Part shown: piece after piece, positions 1 to 8,174 of the stretch | How positions within the stretch are numbered: position 1 is the first letter of the stretch | Layout: every line of letters starts with the position of its first letter | NCBI RefSeq assembly: GCF_000192865.1 | Contig: NC_015276.1 | Coordinates: 1,674,001-1,738,000, forward strand | DNA: 64,000 nucleotides | From: Marinomonas mediterranea MMB-1 | Lineage (GTDB): Bacteria > Pseudomonadota > Gammaproteobacteria > Pseudomonadales > Marinomonadaceae | Reading direction: 5' to 3' | The notes under the pieces: model-generated | Database searches by the model: none | What the model saw: the letters and a program-made list of their open reading frames with translations, nothing else | Told to the model about the DNA's origin: nothing | Position numbers and translations under genes: made by a program

Positions 1-1962
1 TCTCGTTTTGTTAAGCGCAATTTGAAAAATATCTCTTCAATGGTGCTGCCTGTCGTGCTTTTGTTAGAAGATAAAAAAGCCTGTGTTTTGTTAGAGGTAA
101 ATCAGGAGCAGGGTGTTGCTAAGGTATTTCGACCTGAATCCGGCGAGGGCGAAGTCTATATCAAGTTAGATAAGTTGGAAAAGGTACATACCGGCTACGT
201 TTTCTTTGTTAGGCCTGTATTTAGGTTTGATAAACGCTCTGAGTCAAAGGCGGAAAGATTTAAGAAAGGGCATTGGTTCTGGGGTACGATATCTCGCTCG
301 TGGCGTATTTATCGAGACGTGCTGGTGGCCTCTCTTTTGATTAATCTATTTGCTGTTGCTAGCCCTCTGTTTGTCATGAATGTTTATGACAGGGTGGTGC
401 CAAACAATGCATTTGATACGCTTTGGGTGCTTGCCATCGGTGCGGCCTCTGTTTATCTATTTGATTTTCTTTTGCGGACGCTTCGAAGTTACTTCATTGA
501 TATAGCGGGTAAGAAGTCCGATATTTTATTGTCAGCCTCTATTTTCTCTCGTGTTAATAATATGAAAATGGAAGCTCGCCCTAAATCTGTGGGGGCATTT
601 GCTAAGAACCTACAAGAGTTTGAAAGTATTAGAGAGTTTATAACCTCGGCAACGATCACAACGTTAGTAGATCTTCCGTTTATGTTCCTCATTATTGGGG
701 TTATTTGGCTCATCGGCGGTCCTGTTAGCTTTATTCCTTTGGTGACTATTTTCTTAATCTTGGCGTACAGCGTCATCATTCAACGACCGCTGAAACGCTC
801 AATTGAAGAAAGTCAAAAGACCGCCTCCCAAAAGAATGCGCTTTTAATTGAAAGCTTGGTTAATGCTGAAAGCGTGAAGCTAAACAGGGCAGAAGGTGTA
901 TTGCAGAAACAATGGGAAGGGGCTGTAGGTAATATTGCGGACTGGGGTGTAAAAACTCGTCAGCTAGCCCAATCGTGTTCTGCATTCGCGCAAGTTGCTC
1001 AGCAGCTTACGACTGTTGTTATGGTTATTGCGGGTGTGTACCAGATATCGGAAGGTAACATGAGTATGGGAGCGCTTATTGCTTCTGTCATGTTAACAGG
1101 AAGAGCGTTGGGCCCGATGGCACAAATTGCGGGGCTGGCAACGCGCTATAATCAAGCGAAAAGTGCACTAGGCGCGATTAATGAAATCATGTCTGCGCCC
1201 GTTGAAAACCCTGAGGACGTAAAATATGTGCATCGACCTGCATTTGAAGGGAACTTTCAATTTGATGGGGTCGCATTTTCATATCCTGAGCAAGAACAGA
1301 CTGCGATAAGTAATGTCGGCTTTACCATTAAGCCTGGCGAGAAGGTTGCTATCATTGGTCGTATCGGCTCGGGCAAATCGACATTGGGCAAAATTATGAC
1401 GGGTTTGTACGCGCCTAGCCAAGGGGCTGTGCGTGTTGATGGTGTGGATATGCGCCAAATAAACCCTGCTGATTTGCGTCGCAATATCGGCGCGGTCTCG
1501 CAAGACGTTTCTCTGTTTTATGGTTCAATTCGTGACAATATCGTGATGGGCGTGCCTTACATCGAAGATGAGGCGATACTTCGTGCGGCCGATCTTTCAG
1601 GTGTGTCTGAGTTTGCAAACCGAAGAGCATCTGGTTTGGACAGCGATGTAGGTGAACGTGGTATGTTGTTATCAGGCGGGCAGCGCCAAAGTATCGCAAT
1701 TGCACGAGCACTTCTTTTCGACCCGCCCATTTTGATATTAGACGAACCGACGGCATCCATGGATAACACGACAGAAACTCGTATGAAACGGAGGCTCATG
1801 GAGGGTTTAAAAGACAAAACCTTGGTACTAATTACGCATAAAGCATCGATGTTGGATATGGTTGACCGGATAATCGTAATGGATAACGGAAGAATGGTTG
1901 CTGATGGTCCTAAGGCGCAAGTGCATGAAGCATTACGTCAAGGTAAGTTGAAGGTAAGTTAA
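1..1962 (+). CDS. Type I secretion ABC exporter, LapB family (5' end cut by window)
   Basis: Inner-membrane ATPase/permease of a type I secretion system, the class that exports large RTX adhesins such as LapA. The reading frame stays open to base 1, so the true start lies outside the window; the first visible TTG (22) sits inside what looks like a degenerate C39-like N-terminal domain with no visible catalytic cysteine. A membrane domain follows (hydrophobic stretches around nt 330-560 and 640-790), then the nucleotide-binding domain: Walker A GRIGSGKS at 1357-1380, signature LSGGQRQ near 1670-1689, Walker B ILILDEP, and a switch histidine in LITHK. The HlyD-type adaptor gene starts 2 bp after the stop, so the two are co-translated. 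The adhesin substrate and the LapG/LapD control proteins are not in the window. LapB-type adhesin export is inferred from the domain order and the partner. Confidence 0.88.
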   Translation, partial: SRFVKRNLKNISSMVLPVVLLLEDKKACVLLEVNQEQGVAKVFRPESGEGEVYIKLDKLEKVHTGYVFFVRPVFRFDKRSESKAERFKKGHWFWGTISRSWRIYRDVLVASLLINLFAVASPLFVMNVYDRVVPNNAFDTLWVLAIGAASVYLFDFLLRTLRSYFIDIAGKKSDILLSASIFSRVNNMKMEARPKSVGAFAKNLQEFESIREFITSATITTLVDLPFMFLIIGVIWLIGGPVSFIPLVTIFLILAYSVIIQRPLKRSIEESQKTASQKNALLIESLVNAESVKLNRAEGVLQKQWEGAVGNIADWGVKTRQLAQSCSAFAQVAQQLTTVVMVIAGVYQISEGNMSMGALIASVMLTGRALGPMAQIAGLATRYNQAKSALGAINEIMSAPVENPEDVKYVHRPAFEGNFQFDGVAFSYPEQEQTAISNVGFTIKPGEKVAIIGRIGSGKSTLGKIMTGLYAPSQGAVRVDGVDMRQINPADLRRNIGAVSQDVSLFYGSIRDNIVMGVPYIEDEAILRAADLSGVSEFANRRASGLDSDVGERGMLLSGGQRQSIAIARALLFDPPILILDEPTASMDNTTETRMKRRLMEGLKDKTLVLITHKASMLDMVDRIIVMDNGRMVADGPKAQVHEALRQGKLKVS

Positions 1963-1964
1963 CG

Positions 1965-3299
1965 ATGTCTAAAACGAATGGTGATGTGGCTCAAAATGAT
2001 TTGGGCTTTCTGAGTGATCGTAACGCCGCCTTAATGCTGAAAACGCCTCGCGGCGGAAGAATTATATTATGGGTGATCTTTTTATTTTTAACGGCCGGTG
2101 TTATTTGGGCTCATTACGCTGAGCTAGATGAAGTGACGGTGGGCGAGGGTACTGTCATTCCGTCTAGTCAATTGCAAGTCGTGCAAAACTTAGAGGGGGG
2201 TATCTTAAAAGAAATCGCGACTCGAATTGGTCAAAAAGTGGAACGCGGCCAGCTGTTGATGATCATTGAAAATACTGAGGCGCTGTCGTCATTGCGTGAA
2301 CAGCAAGTCGAATCGTTTAACTTGGACGCTCGTGCGCAGCGCCTTGCTGCAGAGGCATCAGGGAAAGATCCAGAATTCTCTGATGAAATTAAAGATGCGT
2401 ATCCGAACATAATTGATCGTGAAGAGGCGCTGTATAATAATCGGTTGGCGTCTCTAAGGGCAAATCAGCAAGTCTTCAAGCAGCAGATAGACCAAAAAAA
2501 ACAGGAGGTAATCGAGCAAGAAGCAAAGCTTGTTAACTTACGGGACAGTTACGAGTTAGCTGAAGAGGAGTTGGCATTAACTGAGCCAGCTTTTGAGCAA
2601 GGGGCCGTGTCTCGTGTAGAACTACTGCAATTGAGAAGGCAGGTTAATACGCTTCGCGGAGATATGGAGGCGACTGAACTTGCTATCCCTCGAGCAAGGT
2701 CTTCGCTTAAAGAAGCTGAGAATAAGCTAAAAGAAGTGGATGCTAAATTTAGAGCGGAAGCACAAGAAGATCTAACCAAGGTAAAGGGTAAATTGGATCA
2801 AATTAGAGAATCCTCGGTCTCTTTGGAAGATAAAGTATCTCGTACGCAGGTGAGGTCGCCTGTAAAAGGTATTGTTAAGCAGATACAGATCAATACAGTG
2901 GGGGGGGTTATCAAGCCTGGGATGAACCTTGTTGAGATCGTCCCTCTAGAGGACTCTTTGCTGATCGAAGCAAAAGTTAGGCCTGAGGATATTGGTTTTA
3001 TAAAACCAGGGCTGCCGGCTGTGGTTAAGCTTACTGCATATGATTTTGCCGTTTTTGGTGGTTTGCAGGCTAGGGTAGAAACGATATCCGCTGATACGAT
3101 ATTGGACGAAGAAGGAAACAGTTTTTACGCCGTTCGTGTTCGAACGGATAAGAGTTACCTAGGAACAGAAGATCGTCCACTGCCCATTATTCCGGGGATG
3201 CAGGCGGGGGTGGATGTCATAACGGGTAAGAAGTCACTACTTGATTATTTACTGAAGCCTATATTAAAAGCGAAGCAAAATGCACTAAGAGAAAGATAG
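1965..3299 (+). CDS. HlyD-family membrane fusion protein, LapC-like
   Basis: Periplasmic adaptor that links the ABC exporter to a TolC-type outer-membrane channel. The 444-residue protein has a short cytoplasmic N-terminus, one transmembrane helix at about residues 34-52, a lipoyl-like half motif (LEGGILKEI), a long Gln/Glu/Lys-rich coiled-coil hairpin from about residue 105 to 290, then the second lipoyl half (VRSPVKGIVKQI) and a beta-barrel domain. This order and length are typical of HlyD/LapC. Start ATG 1965 lies 2 bp after the exporter's stop, indicating one operon. No outer-membrane channel gene (lapE/tolC) follows, so that component must be elsewhere or upstream. Confidence 0.9.
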   Translation: MSKTNGDVAQNDLGFLSDRNAALMLKTPRGGRIILWVIFLFLTAGVIWAHYAELDEVTVGEGTVIPSSQLQVVQNLEGGILKEIATRIGQKVERGQLLMIIENTEALSSLREQQVESFNLDARAQRLAAEASGKDPEFSDEIKDAYPNIIDREEALYNNRLASLRANQQVFKQQIDQKKQEVIEQEAKLVNLRDSYELAEEELALTEPAFEQGAVSRVELLQLRRQVNTLRGDMEATELAIPRARSSLKEAENKLKEVDAKFRAEAQEDLTKVKGKLDQIRESSVSLEDKVSRTQVRSPVKGIVKQIQINTVGGVIKPGMNLVEIVPLEDSLLIEAKVRPEDIGFIKPGLPAVVKLTAYDFAVFGGLQARVETISADTILDEEGNSFYAVRVRTDKSYLGTEDRPLPIIPGMQAGVDVITGKKSLLDYLLKPILKAKQNALRER

Positions 3300-3407
3300 T
3301 TACATTTATACTTCGATATGCGTCGCTAAATTTACAAATGTTAACGCTATATTGTTGAAATATGAGTAGAATTTCCATCGAGCATTGGCCAAGTTTATGA
3401 GGTTGTT

Positions 3408-4034
3408 TTGAATATATTGTGCTGGAACACGGATGACGCGATATGGCAGCACTGGGCAAAAGTGATGCCTTTGCAGAGTAATGTGATTCGTGTTCAGAGT
3501 AGTGAAGAGGTGTTTGAGGCGCTTAATCGAAAGGCTTCTGAGTTCGAGTACTGTTTCGTTTTCTTAGGTGATGAAAACTTTTCTCGAATGGTTGAGGATG
3601 TTGTCGCTATTAAAATTCAATTTAGTGACTTGAAGCTGATCGCGTTTCCGAATCGCTCTAGTCAAGATGCGGCGCTTCGTATGCTTTCTAATGGCGTGAA
3701 TGGGCAATGTAACCCGTACATTGCCCAAGATCAGCTAGCGTTGGTTTTGTCTGTGGTCGATTCTGGTGAAATATGGGGTGGTAAGGTGTTTATTCAGCAG
3801 CTTATCAAGCAGACGGCTCAGCGAGAGCATGTTTTGACCAATGACACTGTATTAGATGAGCTGTCTGACAGGGAGAGAGACGTTGCACTGTTTATTGCAA
3901 AAGGGCTTACTAATAAGCAAATTGCGGGTGAAATGGACATTGTAGAGCGCACTGTTAAGGCGCATTTGACTGCGATATTTAAAAAGCTAAATGTTAAAGA
4001 TAGACTTGCGCTTGCGCTTTTAGTGCAAGGGTGA
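3408..4034 (+). CDS. LuxR-type regulator with atypical receiver domain
   Basis: Transcription regulator of 208 residues. The C-terminal part (about 145-205) is a clear LuxR/GerE helix-turn-helix: LSDRERDVALFIAKG, then TNKQIA and VERTVKAHL. The N-terminal 130 residues follow a receiver-like alternating pattern with an acidic pair D9-D10. However, the usual phosphoacceptor slot after the third strand reads FVFLGDEN, and the conserved lysine near the fifth strand appears to be replaced by asparagine (QCNP), so phosphorylation is doubtful. Start TTG 3408 is chosen because a GAGG ribosome site lies just upstream; another TTG is 9 bp further. It follows the exporter genes by 108 bp on the same strand and may control adhesin export or expression, which is inference from position only. 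Confidence 0.75.
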   Translation: MNILCWNTDDAIWQHWAKVMPLQSNVIRVQSSEEVFEALNRKASEFEYCFVFLGDENFSRMVEDVVAIKIQFSDLKLIAFPNRSSQDAALRMLSNGVNGQCNPYIAQDQLALVLSVVDSGEIWGGKVFIQQLIKQTAQREHVLTNDTVLDELSDRERDVALFIAKGLTNKQIAGEMDIVERTVKAHLTAIFKKLNVKDRLALALLVQG

Positions 4035-4093
4035 GTGATTCTCTTTTTTTCGAAGGCGCTTGAAGTGTCTTTATATTTCGTCCTGCTGATCAA

Positions 4094-4828
4094 CTATCCT
4101 TTCTCGTTTAGCTTTTCCAAGTTTAGTTTGTACGATTCGCCATCCTCATAATGTTCCATTTTTACTAGCAGATAGTTGAGAGAGGGGGCAAACCAAAAGT
4201 AAGTTTGCTTCTTTTTTGATGTATTGTCTGTTCTTTCAACTTTTATTGCGTTTACTCTACCTATCTTTGTGTCGATGGTTTCCGTTCCTCTTCTTGCGAA
4301 ACTCCAGTGTTTCACGTGGCCTCCGTCAGCAATTTTATACGTAAGGTCCTTTTTGTGGTTTCGTAGGTCGTTACGAATTTGAAGCTGGACGCCAAGCTTA
4401 TCAATCGTCCCTTCTTCGATTTTCATATTCCAAGGTTTGTTCTTTATGTCGTTTTTTACAGTGTTTTTATCCCAATCGAAAGTGAGTGTTGCTTTGCGTT
4501 TTTTTCCTAGGACTTGGCTTTTGTAAAAATAGCTCAATGGAACAATAGTCTCATCTTGTTTAGTAAAGGAGACTTCTTCATGCAGTGACGCGATCAGTGT
4601 GCTTGCTTTAAATTTGAAATTCCAAACGTTGTCGCTTGTCTTGGAGAGGGTTTGTGTGCCTTCTACCTTGAGGCTGATGCCTTTTTTCCAGACGGTGCTA
4701 TACGTTGCGCTATAAGGAGGGATAAATGAGTCTGGACTCTCGGCAGATGAGTGTACATTAGGAGAGGCTAGTACGGGAGCAATGGCGATAAGGCCTGTTG
4801 CAAATATAATGCGTGTGTTGATTCCCAT
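4094..4828 (-). CDS. DUF3108 periplasmic protein
   Basis: A 244-residue protein with a cleavable signal peptide (hydrophobic core IIFATGLIAIAPVLAS near residues 6-22) followed by a beta-rich domain of the DUF3108 family, recognised by the opening pattern of a YSATY-type strand, the phrase EGTQTLSK and the late segment INAIKVERTD. DUF3108 proteins are exported proteins of unknown function, often encoded next to purMN in gammaproteobacteria, and that is the case here: it lies 19 bp downstream of purN on the same strand, so it is probably the last gene of a purM-purN-DUF3108 operon. No catalytic motif is visible. Confidence 0.8.
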   Translation of the reverse strand: MGINTRIIFATGLIAIAPVLASPNVHSSAESPDSFIPPYSATYSTVWKKGISLKVEGTQTLSKTSDNVWNFKFKASTLIASLHEEVSFTKQDETIVPLSYFYKSQVLGKKRKATLTFDWDKNTVKNDIKNKPWNMKIEEGTIDKLGVQLQIRNDLRNHKKDLTYKIADGGHVKHWSFARRGTETIDTKIGRVNAIKVERTDNTSKKKQTYFWFAPSLNYLLVKMEHYEDGESYKLNLEKLNEKG

Positions 4829-4847
4829 ACTAGCTCCTTTTACATCG

Positions 4848-5501
4848 TCAACTTAGATCCGTATGGTAAGTGATGCCTGTAGTTGGCAAAGCTTTATTGT
4901 CTAAAAAAGCTTTTCCGTTATCAAAAGTTAAACGTTTCTGGGCAAACCAGTGAACACTCAATGGGTAAATTTTGTGTTCTAACGCATGCACCTTATTTGC
5001 TAACGTTTCGGGTGTGTCATTAGCTTCAATGTTTGTTTTAGCTTGAAGGATGACTGCGCCTGCGTCAAGCTCTGCGCTAACAAAATGAACCGAAACGCCG
5101 TGCTCTTTTTCATTCGCTTCGATAGCTCGCTTATGCGTATCTAGGCCTTTGAATTTTGGCAGCAATGAAGGGTGAATATTGAGCATCCTGCCTTCATAAT
5201 GGCGAGTAAAGTCCTCTGTTAAAATTCTCATAAAGCCTGCCAATACCACTAGCTCTGGGTTGTATTGGTCTATCAGCGATTGGAGAGCATTATCAAAGCT
5301 GTCTCTAGAGTCGAAGTCTTTATGGCTTAACGCATGAGCAGGGATGCCTGCGCTTTTTGCTCGTTCTAAACCATACGCATCAGATTTGTTGCTAATAACG
5401 GCTTTGATTTCGACATCGATTGCACCATGCAAGCTCTGGTCTATCAGAGCTTGCAAATTGCTGCCGCTTCCCGAAATCAGAACGACAACCGCTAACTTCA
5501 T
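4848..5501 (-). CDS. purN: Phosphoribosylglycinamide formyltransferase PurN
   Basis: Cytoplasmic enzyme that transfers the formyl group of 10-formyltetrahydrofolate to GAR, the third step of purine synthesis. The 217-residue length matches the family. Visible signatures are the N-terminal phosphate loop ISGSGSNLQ, the catalytic segment with Asn and His in LNIHPSLLPKFKG followed by DTH, and the motif GVSVHFV, then DAGAVI. The start codon overlaps the purM stop by 4 bp (ATGA type), so the two enzymes are translationally coupled. The DUF3108 gene follows closely. Confidence 0.97.
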   Translation of the reverse strand: MKLAVVVLISGSGSNLQALIDQSLHGAIDVEIKAVISNKSDAYGLERAKSAGIPAHALSHKDFDSRDSFDNALQSLIDQYNPELVVLAGFMRILTEDFTRHYEGRMLNIHPSLLPKFKGLDTHKRAIEANEKEHGVSVHFVSAELDAGAVILQAKTNIEANDTPETLANKVHALEHKIYPLSVHWFAQKRLTFDNGKAFLDNKALPTTGITYHTDLS

Positions 5502-6553
5502 GCGTTTTCCTCAAGATCTGAGATGATAACCTCTTTGTCTTGAAGTGTGCGGATTTCGCCGATGACCCAGGCTTCTTCGCCAGACGCTTGAAGTTTAGAT
5601 AGTGCGGCATCTGCATTGTCTTTTGATACAGCGATAACCATACCGACGCCACAGTTAAGTACTCGGTACATTTCTTCTTGCTCTACATTTCCTTTTTGCT
5701 GCAACCAGTCAAAAATTGCAGGGCGTTTCCAGCTCTCAGCGTTGATGTACGCAGCGGTGCCTTCAGGTAGAACTCTAGGAATATTTTCTAGTAGACCGCC
5801 GCCAGTGATGTGGGCAAGAGCATGAACGTCAATTTCTTCCATTAAAGAAAGGAGAGATTTTACATAAATGCGAGTGGGGGCCATTAGTGCGTCTTTTAAT
5901 GCTATGCCTTCTACTTTTTCGTTAAGGTCTGCATCGCTTACTTCAAGGATCTTACGAATTAAGGAATAGCCGTTTGAATGAGGACCGGAAGAGCCTAATG
6001 CAAGCAATACATCGCCTTCGCTTACTTTCGTTCCATCAATTGCTTCGTTTTCTTCGACGACGCCAACGCAGAACCCCGCTAAATCATAGTCTCCATCGTG
6101 GTACATGCCTGGCATTTCAGCTGTTTCGCCACCGACAAGAGCGCATCCAGATTGAAGACAGCCTTCGCCAATACCCGTTACAACATTCGCTGCAACGTCA
6201 ACGTCTAATTTGCCTGTTGCGTAGTAGTCTAAAAATAGAAGAGGTTCTGCGCCTGCAACAACTAGATCATTGACGCACATTGCAACGAGGTCGATGCCGA
6301 TAGTGTCGTGTTTGTTTAAATCCATGGCAAGACGTAACTTCGTACCAACGCCGTCAGTTCCTGAAACAAGAACAGGGTTTTTGTATTTCGTTGGTAGTCG
6401 AGTCAAAGCGCCGAAACCGCCTAAACCGCCTAATACTTCAGGTCTGCGGGTTTTCTTGCTGACGCCTTTTATGCGCTCAACCAGTTCGTTGCCAGCATTA
6501 ATGTCTACGCCAGCGTCTTTATAACTAATCGATTGTTTTTCCGATTGGGTCAT
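5498..6553 (-). CDS. purM: Phosphoribosylaminoimidazole synthetase PurM
   Basis: AIR synthetase, the fifth step of purine synthesis: ATP-dependent ring closure of FGAM. The 351 residues fit the family (about 345). Key segments are the N-terminal SYKDAGVDI, the ATP/substrate loop GGFGALTRLP, the GVGTK turn, VAMCVNDLVVAGAEPLLFLDYYA, and GGETAEMPGMY. It is the first gene of a purM-purN pair, diverging from the DUF2066 gene across 118 bp that must hold both promoters. In E. coli this pair is PurR-controlled; I did not find a convincing PurR box here. Confidence 0.97.
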   Translation of the reverse strand: MTQSEKQSISYKDAGVDINAGNELVERIKGVSKKTRRPEVLGGLGGFGALTRLPTKYKNPVLVSGTDGVGTKLRLAMDLNKHDTIGIDLVAMCVNDLVVAGAEPLLFLDYYATGKLDVDVAANVVTGIGEGCLQSGCALVGGETAEMPGMYHDGDYDLAGFCVGVVEENEAIDGTKVSEGDVLLALGSSGPHSNGYSLIRKILEVSDADLNEKVEGIALKDALMAPTRIYVKSLLSLMEEIDVHALAHITGGGLLENIPRVLPEGTAAYINAESWKRPAIFDWLQQKGNVEQEEMYRVLNCGVGMVIAVSKDNADAALSKLQASGEEAWVIGEIRTLQDKEVIISDLEENA

Positions 6554-6671
6554 TGCCTATGCCTTATCATGGATCAGGGAGAAAGTGCGCATTCTAACAT
6601 AGTCGCGTCGAAGGGCTATGCTTCTTTCTAGTTTAGCAAGTAGAATAGTGCTAATTATTTAAGGTGACGTC

Positions 6672-7760
6672 ATGATTTCGAAGTTTATATTTCTTTTTTT
6701 GGTGCTGTTTAATCTTGGTAGTGTGTATGCCGCTCAAACCAATGACCTATATAAAGAGCAGACTGTACTGCCTTCTGCTATGGCAGAACAGTCATTGCTG
6801 GAAGATGCTTTTTCCGAATCGGTCGAAAAAGTGCTTGTTAGAGTGTCAGGACGCGCAGACCGTATAAAGGGCGATGTATTGGCGCAAGCAAAGAAGAATG
6901 CGCCAGCTTGGGTGTCGCAACATTCGATTGTCGATCTAGGTGAGCTTAAGTTGTTTGGTGATGAGAGGTTGCCGGCGAAGCAGGTAACTGTGAGTTTTTA
7001 TCCTCAATCTATCGATCGTTTTTTATCAGAAAATGCATTGCCTGTTTGGGGGAGTAATCGACCTTCAGTGTTGCTTTGGCTTGTAGAGGATCATGCGGGT
7101 GTGAGGTCTATGTCCGGTGCGCTATCGCCTAGTGATTTGCTTCGGGCTGTTTCGTTGCAGGCGAAAGAAGCGGGTTTAGCTATCTATGCGCCACTTTTGG
7201 ATGACGTTGATAAAGGTGCTTTAACGACAGGAGAGGCGTGGGGGCTGTTTGAAGATGCGATTAGATCGGCTAGTAAGCGATACGAAACAGACACGGTTCT
7301 CGTTGTTAGGGTAAGTGAATTTGCTGGTAAAGTATCGGCGCAAGCCAACCTATTGTTACCGGACACTCAATCCGAATCGCTCCCATTGTCGTCTGCGGAA
7401 GCAGAAGGAGTCGCTGTTGATGTGGTGTCTAAATTAGCTAAGAGTTTTTCGGATAGGTATGCTTCTATTCAGGGTGTTGATGCCAATAGTATTGCGTTGC
7501 TTGATGTGGATGGTATTAAAACATTCGAAGCGGTTAAGCAAGTTGAGCGATATCTTAATTCAATTGGTGTTGTGAATGGTGCGCAAGTGAGTGCTGTTGA
7601 TGGGGCGCGAGTATCGTTTAAAGTGAAGGTTAATGGTAGCAAGCAAAAGCTTCGCGATAGTATTTCTTTGGGTCATGTTATTTCACGATTGGATGTTGGG
7701 GCGTTAGAGCCGGGCGCAAATACAATTGAATTCTATAAATTTAATGGTGTAAACAAATGA
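6672..7760 (+). CDS. DUF2066 exported protein
   Basis: A 362-residue protein with an N-terminal signal peptide (MISKFIFLFLVLFNLGSVYA, likely cleaved after AYA/AAQ) and the DUF2066 pattern, including the early segment ALEDAFSES-like repeat with VLVRVSGR and the conserved RPSVLLWLV. Family members are periplasmic proteins of unknown function that commonly sit opposite purMN and upstream of hda or perM. Here it instead overlaps a small zinc-ribbon gene by 4 bp. The ribosome site AGGTGA lies 6 bp before ATG 6672. Confidence 0.78.
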   Translation: MISKFIFLFLVLFNLGSVYAAQTNDLYKEQTVLPSAMAEQSLLEDAFSESVEKVLVRVSGRADRIKGDVLAQAKKNAPAWVSQHSIVDLGELKLFGDERLPAKQVTVSFYPQSIDRFLSENALPVWGSNRPSVLLWLVEDHAGVRSMSGALSPSDLLRAVSLQAKEAGLAIYAPLLDDVDKGALTTGEAWGLFEDAIRSASKRYETDTVLVVRVSEFAGKVSAQANLLLPDTQSESLPLSSAEAEGVAVDVVSKLAKSFSDRYASIQGVDANSIALLDVDGIKTFEAVKQVERYLNSIGVVNGAQVSAVDGARVSFKVKVNGSKQKLRDSISLGHVISRLDVGALEPGANTIEFYKFNGVNK

Positions 7761-7993
7761 GTGTAGAGAAAGGTAATTTGGAATCTAAGGTTGTAGAGCG
7801 TGACTTTTATGCGCGTTCAGAGGAGGAGCAGCAGGACTTTCTTTCTCAAACTTGGTGCAATCAGTGTATGGAAGTGGATTTAGGGATGAAAAATCCGAAA
7901 GAGTTCGAATCGAGTGAACGGTTATGGATAGAAGGAGAGTGCGTGAATTGCGGTGCTCAGGTGGTAACAGAGATCGTTTACGAAGATGAGTAG
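7757..7993 (+). CDS. Small zinc-ribbon-like protein
   Basis: A 78-residue acidic protein that I do not recognise as a named family. It has two CxxC knuckles, CNQCMEVDLG at about 33-36 and CVNCGAQV at about 62-65, spaced so that they could hold one zinc ion, and an acidic N-terminus (ARSEEEQQDFL). The start overlaps the DUF2066 stop (ATGA), so it is translationally coupled and expressed with an exported protein, yet it has no signal peptide itself. It may be a nucleic-acid-binding or regulatory zinc ribbon; nothing in the sequence decides this. Confidence 0.6.
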   Translation: MSVEKGNLESKVVERDFYARSEEEQQDFLSQTWCNQCMEVDLGMKNPKEFESSERLWIEGECVNCGAQVVTEIVYEDE

Positions 7994-8132
7994 TTGATTT
8001 AAAGTTGTTTTCTGAATGTAGTGCTGTGTGGTGTTTTATGTTCTGTATTTTGGTCTTGTTGTATGGGGTTGATAGGCCGAAACTGAGATGAAAATAGACG
8101 GCAATCGAAATTTAGAAGATAAAATAGAGTAG

Positions 8133-8159
8133 AAAAAAAGCGGCCAAGGCCGCTTTTTT
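8133..8159 (-). terminator. Terminator downstream of gltA
   Basis: Inverted repeat AGCGGCC-AA-GGCCGCT flanked by A-tract and T-tract, so it can work on both strands. On the minus strand it lies 16 bp after the gltA stop. Confidence 0.85.
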
Positions 8160-8174
8160 GATTGAATCTTCGCG

